This document shows, in pieces, positions 43,153 to 51,464 of a stretch of 64,000 bases of DNA. The position numbers and the translations under genes are program-made. The notes beneath the pieces are model-generated. The model ran no database searches and was not told the origin of the DNA. It worked only from the letters and a program-made list of their open reading frames with translations. Source of the DNA: Candidatus Rokuibacteriota bacterium. Lineage in GTDB: Bacteria > Methylomirabilota > Methylomirabilia > Rokubacteriales > CSP1-6. The stretch lies in contig QHSU01000054.1 in assembly GCA_003220535.1 (NCBI GenBank), positions 1-64,000 of the forward strand. The letters run 5' to 3'. The stretch's first letter is position 1, and each line of letters opens with the position of its first letter.

Positions 43153-43641
43153 TCAGGGCGCCGCGCCGGTCAGCAGGGAGAAGATGCGCCGAATCAGCTC
43201 CTCGTGGTCCTCGATGTTGTGCTGAAAGATCTTGAGCTCCTTCAGCTCGACCACGTCGACGGTGCGGAAGGGCTCGCCCGGGCGCATCGCGCCGAAGGCG
43301 ATCGCCTGGAAGCAGGAGCGCCCCGCCTCGGGCCGGTCGGTGACCAGGACGAAGTAGAGGTTCGGCCACTGGCGGCGCGCCATGTAGAAGATCGAGCGCT
43401 CGCCGCGCTGATTTTCGACCGAGACGAACTGGTAGGCCGAGGGCCGGTACTTCACCTCGACGAGGAACTCCGCGCCGTTCTCGCCTTCCGAGGTGACACG
43501 GAAGTCGGGGGAAAAGTCCTCGCGCCCGAAGCGCAGCGGCGAGGCGTGGTTGCGGAACGGGCTGATCTGGTAGCGCGCGCGGCGGAAAATGGACTCGACG
43601 AGAGCTTCAGCAATACGGCTCTTGACTTCGAGCAGATCCAT
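43153..43641 (-). CDS. PD-(D/E)XK nuclease-like hypothetical protein
   Basis: 162 residues, ATG with GGAGG upstream. SPDFRVTS (Asp46) followed by FLVEVKYR (Glu62, Lys64) has the spacing of the PD-(D/E)XK nuclease core, preceded by a helix with glutamates (EVKSRIAEALVESIF) and followed by two strand-helix units (RSIFYMARRQWPNLYFVLVT). No target-recognition or helicase domain is attached and no methylase is nearby, so restriction is not suggested. The match is by pattern, not alignment; it might instead be a structural relative. It is convergent with the TauE gene. Confidence 0.5.
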   Translation of the reverse strand: MDLLEVKSRIAEALVESIFRRARYQISPFRNHASPLRFGREDFSPDFRVTSEGENGAEFLVEVKYRPSAYQFVSVENQRGERSIFYMARRQWPNLYFVLVTDRPEAGRSCFQAIAFGAMRPGEPFRTVDVVELKELKIFQHNIEDHEELIRRIFSLLTGAAP

Positions 43642-43712
43642 TGGTCCTCCCCGGACCGGGAAGAAGTGCTGAAACCCACACCGATCTGGTGCACCCTCAT
43701 AGTATCATCCGA

Positions 43713-43727
43713 CGGGGCTCCGCCCCG
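43713..43727. promoter_or_regulatory. Short GC-rich inverted repeat between divergent genes
   Basis: CGGGGC-TCC-GCCCCG is a perfect 6-bp stem with a 3-base loop in the 150-base region between the nuclease-like gene (minus) and the dienelactone hydrolase gene (plus). On the minus strand it lies just before TACTAT, a possible -10 element. It may be an operator, but symmetry in GC-rich DNA often arises by chance. Confidence 0.2.
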
Positions 43728-43794
43728 AGACCCAAAGTCACGTCCTAGGCGCCGCCGACCGTCGCGGGACGGTAGACGAATGAGGAGGTCGATG

Positions 43795-44625
43795 ATGTTG
43801 ACTCGCCGCGAAATGCTCGCCACCAGCGGCACGTTTGCCGGCTACGCGCTGTCCGTCGACACCGTGCTGGCCCAGGCGATCAAGACCGACACCGACGGCA
43901 TTGTGGCCGGCGACCAGGTCGTCAAGATCGGCAGTTACGAGATGCCGGTGTACGAGGCGCGGCCCACGACCGGGAAGGACCACTCGATCCTGCTCGTGAT
44001 CTCCGAGATCTGGGGGGTCCACGAGTACATCCGCGACTGCACGCGCCGGTTCGCCAAGGCGGGCTATTGCGCCGTCGCCCCCGAGCTGTTCAAGCGCGAA
44101 GGTGGGGTGGCGCAGCTGCCCAACATCCAGGACATCCTGAAGATCGTCCTGGCCCAGAAGCGCGAGCAGACGCTCGGCGATCTCAAGGCGGCCGTGGACT
44201 GGGCCAAGACGCGGCCCAACGTGAAGCCGACCAGCGTCGGCGTCACCGGCTGGTGCTGGGGAGGATCGACGGTGTACCAGGTGGCGGCCACGAACAAGGA
44301 CATGAAGGGCGCCGTCGCGTGGTACGGCCCGCCGGCGCGGCCCTATCAGGGCGCCGCGGGACCCGTGACGGGATTCGACCTCGCCAAGGACATCAACATC
44401 CCGTTGCTCGGGCTCTACGGCGAGACAGACCAGAATCCAAAGCCGGAGGATGCCCGACGCCTCGGTGATCTCGTGAAGCAGCACAACCCGAACGTCGAGA
44501 TCGTCGTCTACCCGGGCGCGGGTCACGGCTTCCACGCGGACTACCGCCCGTCCTACAACGCGGCGGCGGCTGCCGACGCCTGGAAGCGTTGCACGGACTT
44601 CTTCGGCAAGAACCTCCGCGCGTAG
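43795..44625 (+). CDS. Dienelactone hydrolase-family protein with Tat signal
   Basis: 276 residues from ATG 43795 (ATG 43792 one codon earlier), with AGGAGG upstream. The N-terminus TRREMLATSGTFAGYALS is a twin-arginine signal, so the folded enzyme is exported. The alpha/beta hydrolase core has the family nucleophile elbow GWCWGGST (cysteine, near 142), an acidic residue in LYGETDQNPKPEDARR near 207 and the histidine in GAGHGFHADYR near 241. It hydrolyses dienelactone or similar esters. No ortho-cleavage genes are adjacent, so the substrate is open. Confidence 0.86.
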   Translation: MLTRREMLATSGTFAGYALSVDTVLAQAIKTDTDGIVAGDQVVKIGSYEMPVYEARPTTGKDHSILLVISEIWGVHEYIRDCTRRFAKAGYCAVAPELFKREGGVAQLPNIQDILKIVLAQKREQTLGDLKAAVDWAKTRPNVKPTSVGVTGWCWGGSTVYQVAATNKDMKGAVAWYGPPARPYQGAAGPVTGFDLAKDINIPLLGLYGETDQNPKPEDARRLGDLVKQHNPNVEIVVYPGAGHGFHADYRPSYNAAAAADAWKRCTDFFGKNLRA

Positions 44626-44727
44626 CGCGGCGCGGGAGTTCGCGGCCGCCTTACGCGGCGGTCGGGCAGAGAGCCGGCGAAGCCAGCTTGATGCCGGATG
44701 CGTCGTCGCGAGCTGGGTCGTCCCGCC

Positions 44728-45789
44728 TCATCGGATCGTTCTCAGGTTTGCCGGCGGACCCTGGAAGATGGCGGTCAACGCGTTGACGGTCCGGCGTCCG
44801 GAGGTCATCCACAGCGGGCGAACCGGCAGGCTGCTCGCGGCGGCGACGACGCGGCGGGGCGTGCCGAGATCGGACCAGGTCAGTGGTGGCAGTGGCGAGA
44901 CGGCCAGACACGACGGGCACCGCTCAAGGACCGCTCGAGAGAAATCGCTCTTCGGCGCCAGAGAGTAGGCCTGGCGGATCGCCCATCCCTCGTGCCGGCT
45001 TCGTGCGAAGGCGTTGATGAGCTTGAGGCGCGCGTCGACCGCGGGAAGGAACTCCTGGCCCGCGTCCAGGAGCGTCGGCAGGGTCGTCACGAACGCGAAG
45101 GTGTTCCAGAGCCAGCCCGTCGTCAGGCACCGCTGGGCGGTCTCCACCGCCGGCTTCTCCAGGAAGCCTTGCACGCGGCAGACGAGACCATCGGTGGTCT
45201 CGCTGACGGGCGTTCCGGGCTTGATCCAGCCGTATTCGGGCTCCGGTGTCGTCGGACGCGCGCCCAGCAGCACCATCCGCTCAGGATGTCGCTCGACGAC
45301 GGCGACGACCTCGGCGACGTGCGTCAGGAAGGTGTCTTCCTCGCGGATGAAGTGATCGGACGGGAAGACGGCAACCGTCGCGTCGGGGTCCCATCGACGA
45401 ATCGTATGCGCCGCGAAGAGCACCGCCGCGCCGGTGCCGCGATCTTCGGGCTGCAGGAGCACGTGCGGCGCCGGCCCGTCGGGAAACTCGTGAGCGATGT
45501 ACTGCGCATGCTCATCCCGGCTGACGACGACCGTACGCTCGGGAGGCACGAGGCGTCCCACCCGGCTCAAGGTCTGCCGAAGGAGCGAGGCCGGCCCCAG
45601 GAGCGGCACGTACTGCTTGGGGCGCTCGTCGCCGAAGAGCCGCCGCACGAGCGGCCGCAATCGACGGCCCTCGCCGCCGGCGAGCACGATCGCCCAGGTC
45701 TGGAGGGAGCGGAGCGTCCGCGGGGAGCGCTGGTAGATGGGTTCCGGGCCTGGCAGAGACTCGAGCGCAAGGGCGGCGGTCTGATTCAT
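44728..45789 (-). CDS. manC: Mannose-1-phosphate guanylyltransferase
   Basis: 353 residues from ATG 45789 with GAGGAGG upstream. The nucleotide site is VLAGGEGRRLRPL near 35, followed by FGDERPKQYVPLLG, PEDRGTGAAV near 100, VFPSDHFI near 125 and FLEKPAVE near 190; these match GDP-mannose pyrophosphorylase. It makes GDP-mannose from GTP and mannose-1-phosphate for exopolysaccharide or LPS. The C-terminal isomerase part found in bifunctional AlgA-type enzymes is absent. The partner mutase is encoded at 16510. Confidence 0.86.
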   Translation of the reverse strand: MNQTAALALESLPGPEPIYQRSPRTLRSLQTWAIVLAGGEGRRLRPLVRRLFGDERPKQYVPLLGPASLLRQTLSRVGRLVPPERTVVVSRDEHAQYIAHEFPDGPAPHVLLQPEDRGTGAAVLFAAHTIRRWDPDATVAVFPSDHFIREEDTFLTHVAEVVAVVERHPERMVLLGARPTTPEPEYGWIKPGTPVSETTDGLVCRVQGFLEKPAVETAQRCLTTGWLWNTFAFVTTLPTLLDAGQEFLPAVDARLKLINAFARSRHEGWAIRQAYSLAPKSDFSRAVLERCPSCLAVSPLPPLTWSDLGTPRRVVAAASSLPVRPLWMTSGRRTVNALTAIFQGPPANLRTIR

Positions 45790-46008
45790 GAGCCCTCCTC
45801 CATTCCTCACACATTTCCAGAAATACGTCGTTCGTCAGCCAAATGGGGTCATGACAGGGTTCATCACACGCAGGGGAGCGGGCAATAGGGGAAATCCCTC
45901 ACGCGATCGCCGGCAAATCCCTGCGGGCGCGCTTTCGCGGGTGGACAGTGCAGGCTGGGCGGAGACTTACAGCCTGGGCAGAGGCTTACCGCTCACGTAG
46001 GGGAGCCC

Positions 46009-46674
46009 TCAAATCGTCGCGAAGAAGCGGGCCGGGGCGCCCTCCGTACCGGCGATTTTGTAGAAGGGGGCACCGAAGTCCACGCGCCGTCGGGGCAGCA
46101 CGCCGAGGCTCGTCAGGCCTTCCATGATGACGACACCCGCGCCGAGGATCACGCGGTGCATCGGGAAGTCCTCCGAGGAGAAGTCGGGCAGCCGGGCGCA
46201 GTACTCCTCGAAGAAGTCGAAGCCGATGTTCTTCGGGCCGCGCGCGACCAGCCACTCCGCCGACTCGGGTGGAAAATAGGGCGACTGGGTGAAATAGTCG
46301 GGCCACCGGCCGTACATCTTGTCCGTCCAGTCCGTGCGCAGCAGCACAATGTCGCCCTGACGCACGTCGTCGGCGCCCCCGCGCTTGAGGTCGTCGATCG
46401 TGATCGCGTGATTCGGCCCCGCGAACGAGAGGTCGACCACCAGTGCCTCACCCATCACCTGGTCGAGCGAGATCTCGGCGGTGGTGATGCCGTCCCGGAA
46501 GACGTGCAGGGGCGAGTCGATGTGGGCGCCGGTGTGGAGGCTCTGGTTCACGCTCGAGACCTGCCAGAACCCCGGGCCGCGCCGGTGCGGCGTGATCTCG
46601 AGCCGCATATTGGTGGAAGGCGGTGAGAGCGTCGCGTCGTCCACCGTGACCGACAGATCGATGTAGCGCTTCAT
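46009..46674 (-). CDS. Cyclase-family metal hydrolase (kynurenine formamidase-like)
   Basis: 221 residues. The family metal motif HTGAHIDSPLH at residues 46-56 is the HxGTHxDxPxH signature with alanine instead of threonine. IDLSVTVDD at the start and GDIVLLRTDWTDKMYGRWPDYF near 105 and SAEWLVARGPKNIGFDFF near 145 complete the fold. Relatives hydrolyse N-formylkynurenine or isatin. A UbiD-type decarboxylase gene lies 35 bases upstream on the same strand, so the two may act on one aromatic compound. Confidence 0.84.
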   Translation of the reverse strand: MKRYIDLSVTVDDATLSPPSTNMRLEITPHRRGPGFWQVSSVNQSLHTGAHIDSPLHVFRDGITTAEISLDQVMGEALVVDLSFAGPNHAITIDDLKRGGADDVRQGDIVLLRTDWTDKMYGRWPDYFTQSPYFPPESAEWLVARGPKNIGFDFFEEYCARLPDFSSEDFPMHRVILGAGVVIMEGLTSLGVLPRRRVDFGAPFYKIAGTEGAPARFFATI

Positions 46675-46709
46675 GACGACGGGTCTCCCTCAGTGCGCGC
46701 CACTATGGA

Positions 46710-48086
46710 TTACGATTGCGTCAGCCGGTCCACGAAGGCCCGTGCCCAGGTCATCTTCTCAGCTGACATCACGAGCTTCGTCGCGAACGGCTCGCCGAAG
46801 GGCCGCGTGGCGTCGATGCCGAGCTTGGCGGTGACGCCCCGCTCGTCCGCGCTCGGGTCGAGCAGCGCGCCGAGACTGCCCGAGACGACGACCAGGTCGC
46901 GGTCGGCCTGCATTCGCGTGGCGACCGCCCAGAGCACCTCCGATTCGTCGAAGACGTCGATGTCGTCGTCGACGACGATGACCAGCTTCACGTAGTGATC
47001 CACGCCCAGGACGATCGGAATGACGTGCTTGGCCTCGCCGGGCCGGCTCTGCGTGATGGACACGTAGGCCGTGAACGACGACGTCCCGGAGAGCGGGACG
47101 TGCACCGCGCGGACGTTCGGGATCGCGCGTGCGAGCGCATTGGCGATCTCGGCCTCGCGGATCAGGCCGAGCGTCGTGATGTGGTCGCCCGCGCGCCCGG
47201 AGCCGATCGACTGGAACCACGGCCGCTCGCGCATTGCGATCGCCTTCGCGACGAAGACGTGCTCGGTGGACCGGCGCGAGACGTAGCCGGTGAACTCGCC
47301 GAAGGGGCCCTCGGGCTCGCGCACGTTGGGGAGGATCTCGCCCTCGATCACGATCTCGGCCGCCGCGGGGACGTGCAGGTCGATGGTCGCGCACGGCGCG
47401 ACCTCCAGCGGCTCGCCCAGGAGCCCGCCCACCACCTCGAACTTGCCGACGTCGGGCGGGGGATAGGCGAGGGAGCCCATCGATACCAGCGGGTGGAGTC
47501 CCAGCACGATCGCGCACGACAGCGCGCGGCCCTTGGCCTCGGCGCGCCGCTGGTACTCGAACATGCGCCGGCGGGAGTGGAGGCTGACCCCCATGCGGTC
47601 GCGGGCCTTGAGCTGAAAGCGGTGATACCCCTCGGTCTCGACGCCGGTGTCGGGGTCGCGCGCGACGAGCATTCCGGCGGTGAGGTAGCGACCCGCGTCG
47701 CCGGGGAAGTAGCGCGGCATGGGTAGCGCGGCCAGGTCCAGGGCTGCGCCGCTCAGCGTTCGGTGGCGGAAAGGAGGAGTGGGGACGACGACCGGCTTGA
47801 CGTGGTCCTTGATGCGGCGTGCGTACTCCGCGGCGAGCGCCCGCTCGTCGACGCCGAGCGCCCACGCGAGCGCGCGGCGGCTCGCCACGACGTTGCATAC
47901 CATCGGCATGTCGTGGCCCGTGATCCGATCGAAGAAGAGAATCGGGTAGCGGCGACGGCGCTCGTACTCGAGGACGAGCGCCATCACGTCCTCCTCGATC
48001 GAGACCGGCTCGGCCACGTGGATCACCTCGCCGGGGTGGGCCTGCCCGTACGCGGAGACGAAGCTCCTGAGATCCTGGTCGGCCAT
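46710..48086 (-). CDS. UbiD-family decarboxylase
   Basis: 458 residues. UbiD features are MARDPDTG-type strand (VARDPDTGVETEGYHRFQ near 145), SLHSRRRMFEYQRRAEAKG, EIVIEGEILPNVREPEGPFGEFTGY near 245-265 with the acid residues E-x(n)-EGPFGE, and a C-terminal DVFDESEVLWAVATRM near 380. These enzymes use prenylated FMN to decarboxylate or carboxylate aromatic or unsaturated acids. The flavin prenyltransferase UbiX is not in the window. It shares a transcript direction with the cyclase-family gene. Confidence 0.89.
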   Translation of the reverse strand: MADQDLRSFVSAYGQAHPGEVIHVAEPVSIEEDVMALVLEYERRRRYPILFFDRITGHDMPMVCNVVASRRALAWALGVDERALAAEYARRIKDHVKPVVVPTPPFRHRTLSGAALDLAALPMPRYFPGDAGRYLTAGMLVARDPDTGVETEGYHRFQLKARDRMGVSLHSRRRMFEYQRRAEAKGRALSCAIVLGLHPLVSMGSLAYPPPDVGKFEVVGGLLGEPLEVAPCATIDLHVPAAAEIVIEGEILPNVREPEGPFGEFTGYVSRRSTEHVFVAKAIAMRERPWFQSIGSGRAGDHITTLGLIREAEIANALARAIPNVRAVHVPLSGTSSFTAYVSITQSRPGEAKHVIPIVLGVDHYVKLVIVVDDDIDVFDESEVLWAVATRMQADRDLVVVSGSLGALLDPSADERGVTAKLGIDATRPFGEPFATKLVMSAEKMTWARAFVDRLTQS

Positions 48087-48113
48087 GGCAGTCGATCCTA
48101 CCCCGGGACGGGC

Positions 48114-49211
48114 TCAGAAGTGGAAATGCGTGCCGAGGCCGAAGTACTCCACCTTGTCCTTGTAGAATTGCCCGTTGGGCGAATGGCCCCTGAAGTACTC
48201 GAGCAGGATCTGCAGCTTGCGCGTGGCCAGGACGCCTTCGATCTGGAGCCCGGCGCGGACCGACAGATCGGCGTTCCAGTTGTTCTCCTCGCGCTGTTGA
48301 ACGTCGACCGCGGCGATCGGCCGCCACCGGGCCTCGGGCGGCGGCCAGGGGCTGGTCAGCTCCACGCCGTATTGCACCGACAGCGGGTCGAGGTTCGACG
48401 GGTCCTGGTTGAAGAGGTAGCCGCCACCACCGTACAGGCGGAGCACGTCGCCGACCTCGTACGAGAGCTTGAGATCGATGCTCTCGTAGCTCAGGTTGAT
48501 CCGGTTGGTGCGCGTCCGGAGCAGGAACTCGTCCCCGAGGTGACTGCTCTGGTGGAACACGCGGAAGAGCGCCGTGAAGTCCTCGTACCGGTACGTGAGC
48601 GGAATTCCGACGAGGTAGTCGGCGTTGACCAGGTCGAACGAGCGGGAGTCGATGTCGAAGACCGAGAACACACCGGCATGGAGGCCGAGCTCCCACCAGC
48701 CACGACCGACCCTGTCCCGGTAGAACGCGAAGGTTTCGCCGAAGTTGACCGCCGCGACATCGGTGAGCTGCCGGTCGTCGAGATAGTGCTGCCACGCGGC
48801 CGCGAAGTGCGGCCAGCGCGGGTCGGCCACCAAGGGCTTGAAGAGCACGCCGCCCGGTAACAGGCCGGCCTGCCATTCGGCGAGAACCCGCGGCGGTTCC
48901 GTCGTCGGCATCGGCGGTGCGGGCGGCGGCGCCTGGACGCCCGCCTCGAGGACTTCGACCCGCGCCACACCGCGGATCCGCTGGAGCTGCGCGACCACGC
49001 GCGCGCGGTCGGCGGTCGCGAGGTCCAAGGCGGCCAGCGTGATGACCCCACCTTGAACGCGCAGCGACGGCGCCGTCAGAGCGAACTCACGCTCGAGGAC
49101 GGCCGCGGCATAGCCTGCGATGAAGGCGTCGTCGGTGGGCGCGGCGCCCGCGGCGGGGGCCAGCAGCAGCATCAGCAGCAACACGCGACACGTCGTGCGT
49201 GGCGTCACCAT
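48114..49211 (-). CDS. DUF1207 outer-membrane barrel with N-terminal BON-like domain
   Basis: 365 residues from ATG 49211 with GAGG upstream. Signal peptide VLLLMLLLAPAAGAA, then a small domain of about 65 residues (LTAPSLRVQGGVITLAALDLATADRARVVAQLQRIRGV) resembling a BON fold, a proline linker and the DUF1207 domain from about 115 (LPGGVLFKPLVADPRWPHF, VNFGETFAFYRDRVG, GIPLTYRYEDFTALFRVFHQSSHLGDEFLLR). The terminal phenylalanine (GTHFHF) fits an outer-membrane barrel. Function of the family is unknown. Confidence 0.78.
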   Translation of the reverse strand: MVTPRTTCRVLLLMLLLAPAAGAAPTDDAFIAGYAAAVLEREFALTAPSLRVQGGVITLAALDLATADRARVVAQLQRIRGVARVEVLEAGVQAPPPAPPMPTTEPPRVLAEWQAGLLPGGVLFKPLVADPRWPHFAAAWQHYLDDRQLTDVAAVNFGETFAFYRDRVGRGWWELGLHAGVFSVFDIDSRSFDLVNADYLVGIPLTYRYEDFTALFRVFHQSSHLGDEFLLRTRTNRINLSYESIDLKLSYEVGDVLRLYGGGGYLFNQDPSNLDPLSVQYGVELTSPWPPPEARWRPIAAVDVQQREENNWNADLSVRAGLQIEGVLATRKLQILLEYFRGHSPNGQFYKDKVEYFGLGTHFHF

Positions 49212-49258
49212 CGTGGTCCTCCGCGAGCGGACGAGACACGGGTGGGCGTGCGCCCCGA

Positions 49259-49360
49259 TCAGGCGCGCTCGTCCTCGTGGGTGATCGGGAGGGCGACCGG
49301 CCGCTTCCGGCGCGCCGAGAGGTCGAGAGCTTTCGTGAGCATCGAGATCCGTCCTTGCAT
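49259..49360 (-). CDS. Candidate 33-residue basic peptide
   Basis: A short ORF between the DUF1207 gene and the divergent IclR gene: start MQGRISMLTKALDLSARRK, ending PITHEDERA. A second ATG at 49342 would give 27 residues. It is basic in the middle with an acidic end, no clear ribosome site is seen, and its start overlaps the region just upstream of the IclR promoter. It may be no gene at all. Confidence 0.2.
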   Translation of the reverse strand: MQGRISMLTKALDLSARRKRPVALPITHEDERA

Positions 49361-49366
49361 TTCGGT

Positions 49367-49396
49367 TTGACAGGCTAGCAGCGTGGCTGCTATGAA
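49367..49396 (+). promoter_or_regulatory. Sigma70-type promoter for the IclR gene with palindrome in the spacer
   Basis: TTGACA (49367-49372), an 18-base spacer and TATGAA (49391-49396) make a strong match to the sigma70 consensus about 55 bases before the IclR start. The spacer holds a perfect inverted repeat AGCAGC-GTG-GCTGCT at 49377-49391, exactly where a repressor would block polymerase. Confidence 0.55.
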
Positions 49397-49417
49397 GCAA
49401 GCGCTGCGCGGAATGTC

Positions 49418-49434
49418 GTTCTTCTGTGGAGAAC
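49418..49434. promoter_or_regulatory. Inverted repeat in the IclR leader
   Basis: GTTCT-N7-AGAAC is a perfect 5-bp half-site pair between the predicted promoter and the IclR start codon. IclR proteins bind as dimers or tetramers to paired palindromes near their own promoters, so this and the spacer palindrome could be the two operator parts. Confidence 0.35.
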
Positions 49435-49450
49435 AGCTGAGGGTAGGAGA

Positions 49451-50215
49451 GTGACGCGCGTTCTGCGATCGGTCAACAACGCCCTCGCGGTCCTCGAGTC
49501 CTTCAGCGTCGAGCGGCCCGAGCTCGGTGTCACCGAGCTGAGCCAGGCGCTCGGACTGGGCAAGAGCACCGTCCATCGCTTGCTCACGTCGCTGGCGGCG
49601 CGGGGATACGTGCGGAAGAATCCCCAGACCGAGCGCTACTGCCTGGGGTTCAAGGCCTTCGAGGTCGGCTCGCTCGCCGCCGGCCGCGGCGCCATTCGGG
49701 AGATCGTCGCGCCGTTCCTCCGGAGCCTCATGCTGGCGTCGAAGGAGACCGTGCACCTCGGGGTCCTCGATGAGGGGGATGTCGTCTACATCGACAAGAT
49801 CGAGAGCGACCAGCCGCTGCAGATGTACTCGCGCATCGGGCGCCGCGCACCGCTCCACTGCACGGCGCTCGGCAAGGCGCTCCTGGCGTGGGAGCCCAAA
49901 GAGTCGGTCGAGCGCTTTCTCCGCCGGCGTCTGCGGGCCTACACGCCGTCGACCCGGACCGATCCGGACCTGTTGCGCCAGGAGCTCGCGAAGATCCGCG
50001 CCAGCCGGCACGCGCTCGACGAAGAGGAGTTCGCGGTCGGGCTCAAGTGTGTCGCGGCGCCGCTCTTCGACCACACGCGCCGCGCCGTGGCATCGCTCGG
50101 GATCGCGGGACCTGCCGTGCGGTTGTCCGACGAGCGCCTGCCGCGCCTCACCTCGCTCGTTCGAGAGGCGGCGGGTGGCGCCTCGCGAGCCCTCGGCGGC
50201 GATCTGAACAGCTGA
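49451..50215 (+). CDS. IclR-family transcriptional regulator
   Basis: 254 residues, GTG start with AGGAGAG upstream. The winged helix-turn-helix occupies residues 5-60 (ALAVLESFSVERPELGVTELSQALGLGKSTVHRLLTSL-like order) and the ligand domain follows (GVLDEGDVVYIDKIESDQPL, RRAPLHCTALGKALLAW, FAVGLKCVAAPLFD), with the usual conserved GKALLA helix. It probably controls itself and the three following genes, which overlap or follow closely (M24 protein, alcohol dehydrogenase, PEP-enzyme half). Two inverted repeats sit in its promoter region. Confidence 0.9.
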   Translation: MTRVLRSVNNALAVLESFSVERPELGVTELSQALGLGKSTVHRLLTSLAARGYVRKNPQTERYCLGFKAFEVGSLAAGRGAIREIVAPFLRSLMLASKETVHLGVLDEGDVVYIDKIESDQPLQMYSRIGRRAPLHCTALGKALLAWEPKESVERFLRRRLRAYTPSTRTDPDLLRQELAKIRASRHALDEEEFAVGLKCVAAPLFDHTRRAVASLGIAGPAVRLSDERLPRLTSLVREAAGGASRALGGDLNS

Positions 50216-50228
50216 CGAAAGGACGGCC

Positions 50229-51464
50229 ATGGCGAACTTCGGGACGGTGGGGGTGGACTGGCAGCAGCGGGTGAACTGGGACCGCCTCAGGAAATACCGA
50301 CTCGAGCGGGCGCGAGAGCGAATGAAGGCGCACAACCTCGGCGCACTTCTCCTGATGTACGACGAGAACGTCCGGTACGTGACGAGCACGCTGACGCCGG
50401 GCTGGAACCGCCTGAAGCCAGGGCTCCGCTACGCGTTGCTGTGCGGCGACGCGGCGCCGGTGCTGTTCGAGCAGGGCGACATCGGATTTCAGATCCAGCG
50501 TCACGCCCCGTGGATCCCGCCCGAGAACATCCGGTGGTCGTACGCCTGGATCAAGGGCGCGGCGGGACCGGCGTCACGGCAGCAGGTCAAGAAGTTCACC
50601 GACTCTCTCGTGAAGGAGATGCGGCGCTTCGACGTGGGCGACCAGACGCTCGGCGTGGACTTCGTCGACATCAACATGTTGAACCAGTTCAACGAGGCGA
50701 AGATCAAGTGGGCGGACGGGATGACGCCGATGATGGAGGCGCGGGCGATCAAGAACGTGGACGAGCAGGAGTGCCTGCGCATCGTGGGCGCCATCGGGGA
50801 CGCGGCGCACTGGGAGACGATGCGCTTCCTCAAGCCGGGCCTCACCGAGAACCAGGTGACGGCGCACATCATGGAGTTCCTCTACAGGATTCCCGGGATG
50901 GAGGACGTGGAGGACGTGATCGTGTCGTCCGGGCCGAACACCTGGCCGAACTGGCGGAACTTCTCCGATCGGATCATCAAGCCCGGCGAGATCGTGTTCA
51001 TGGACCTGGCGGCGCTGACGTGGAACGGCTACAAGTCGTGCTACTACCGGACCTATTGCGTCGGCAAGCAACCGACTCAGGAGATGAAGGACTACTACGC
51101 CACGGCGCTCACGTGGCTCTACGACTCGATCCACGCGGTGCGTCCCGGAGCGACGACACGGGACATCGCGCTGAAGTGGCCGTCGGCCCAGGAGGCGTGG
51201 GGATACGCCGAGGAGGACCAGGCCGCCGCGAATCTCTGGGGACACGGGCTCGGGCTGGCGCAGTACGACCAGCCCGTGATCTCACGGATCTGGTCGCTCG
51301 ACCATCCGCTCGAGATCCGGCCGGGCATGGTGTTCGCGCTCGAGACGCAGCACGGCAAGAAGTACGAGTGGGGCGTGCGCATCGAGGAGATGCTGATCGT
51401 CCACGAAGACCGGACGGAGATCATCTCGAATTTCCCGGTTGAGCAGATCACGGTCGTAGTGTGA
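50229..51464 (+). CDS. M24-family (Xaa-Pro peptidase / DddP-like) metallohydrolase
   Basis: 411 residues, ATG with GAAAGGA upstream. A creatinase N-domain (residues 20-165) precedes the pita-bread domain. Of the five usual metal ligands four are visible: Asp259 (VFMDLAAL), His339 (LWGHGLGL), Glu372 (FALETQ) and Glu386/387 (RIEEM). The second aspartate, normally in GYxxD, is replaced: GYKSCYYRTY has Cys271. It may be a non-peptidase M24 member, as creatinase and the DMSP lyase DddP are. Its context with an IclR regulator and a dehydrogenase suggests small-molecule breakdown. Confidence 0.82.
   Translation: MANFGTVGVDWQQRVNWDRLRKYRLERARERMKAHNLGALLLMYDENVRYVTSTLTPGWNRLKPGLRYALLCGDAAPVLFEQGDIGFQIQRHAPWIPPENIRWSYAWIKGAAGPASRQQVKKFTDSLVKEMRRFDVGDQTLGVDFVDINMLNQFNEAKIKWADGMTPMMEARAIKNVDEQECLRIVGAIGDAAHWETMRFLKPGLTENQVTAHIMEFLYRIPGMEDVEDVIVSSGPNTWPNWRNFSDRIIKPGEIVFMDLAALTWNGYKSCYYRTYCVGKQPTQEMKDYYATALTWLYDSIHAVRPGATTRDIALKWPSAQEAWGYAEEDQAAANLWGHGLGLAQYDQPVISRIWSLDHPLEIRPGMVFALETQHGKKYEWGVRIEEMLIVHEDRTEIISNFPVEQITVVV

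Noticed and set aside
45950-45999. Tandem imperfect repeat around GGCTGGGCGGAGACTTAC
   Set aside because: Only two diverged units of about 20 bases, no spacer pattern, and no linked cas genes. Not CRISPR and probably chance or slippage.
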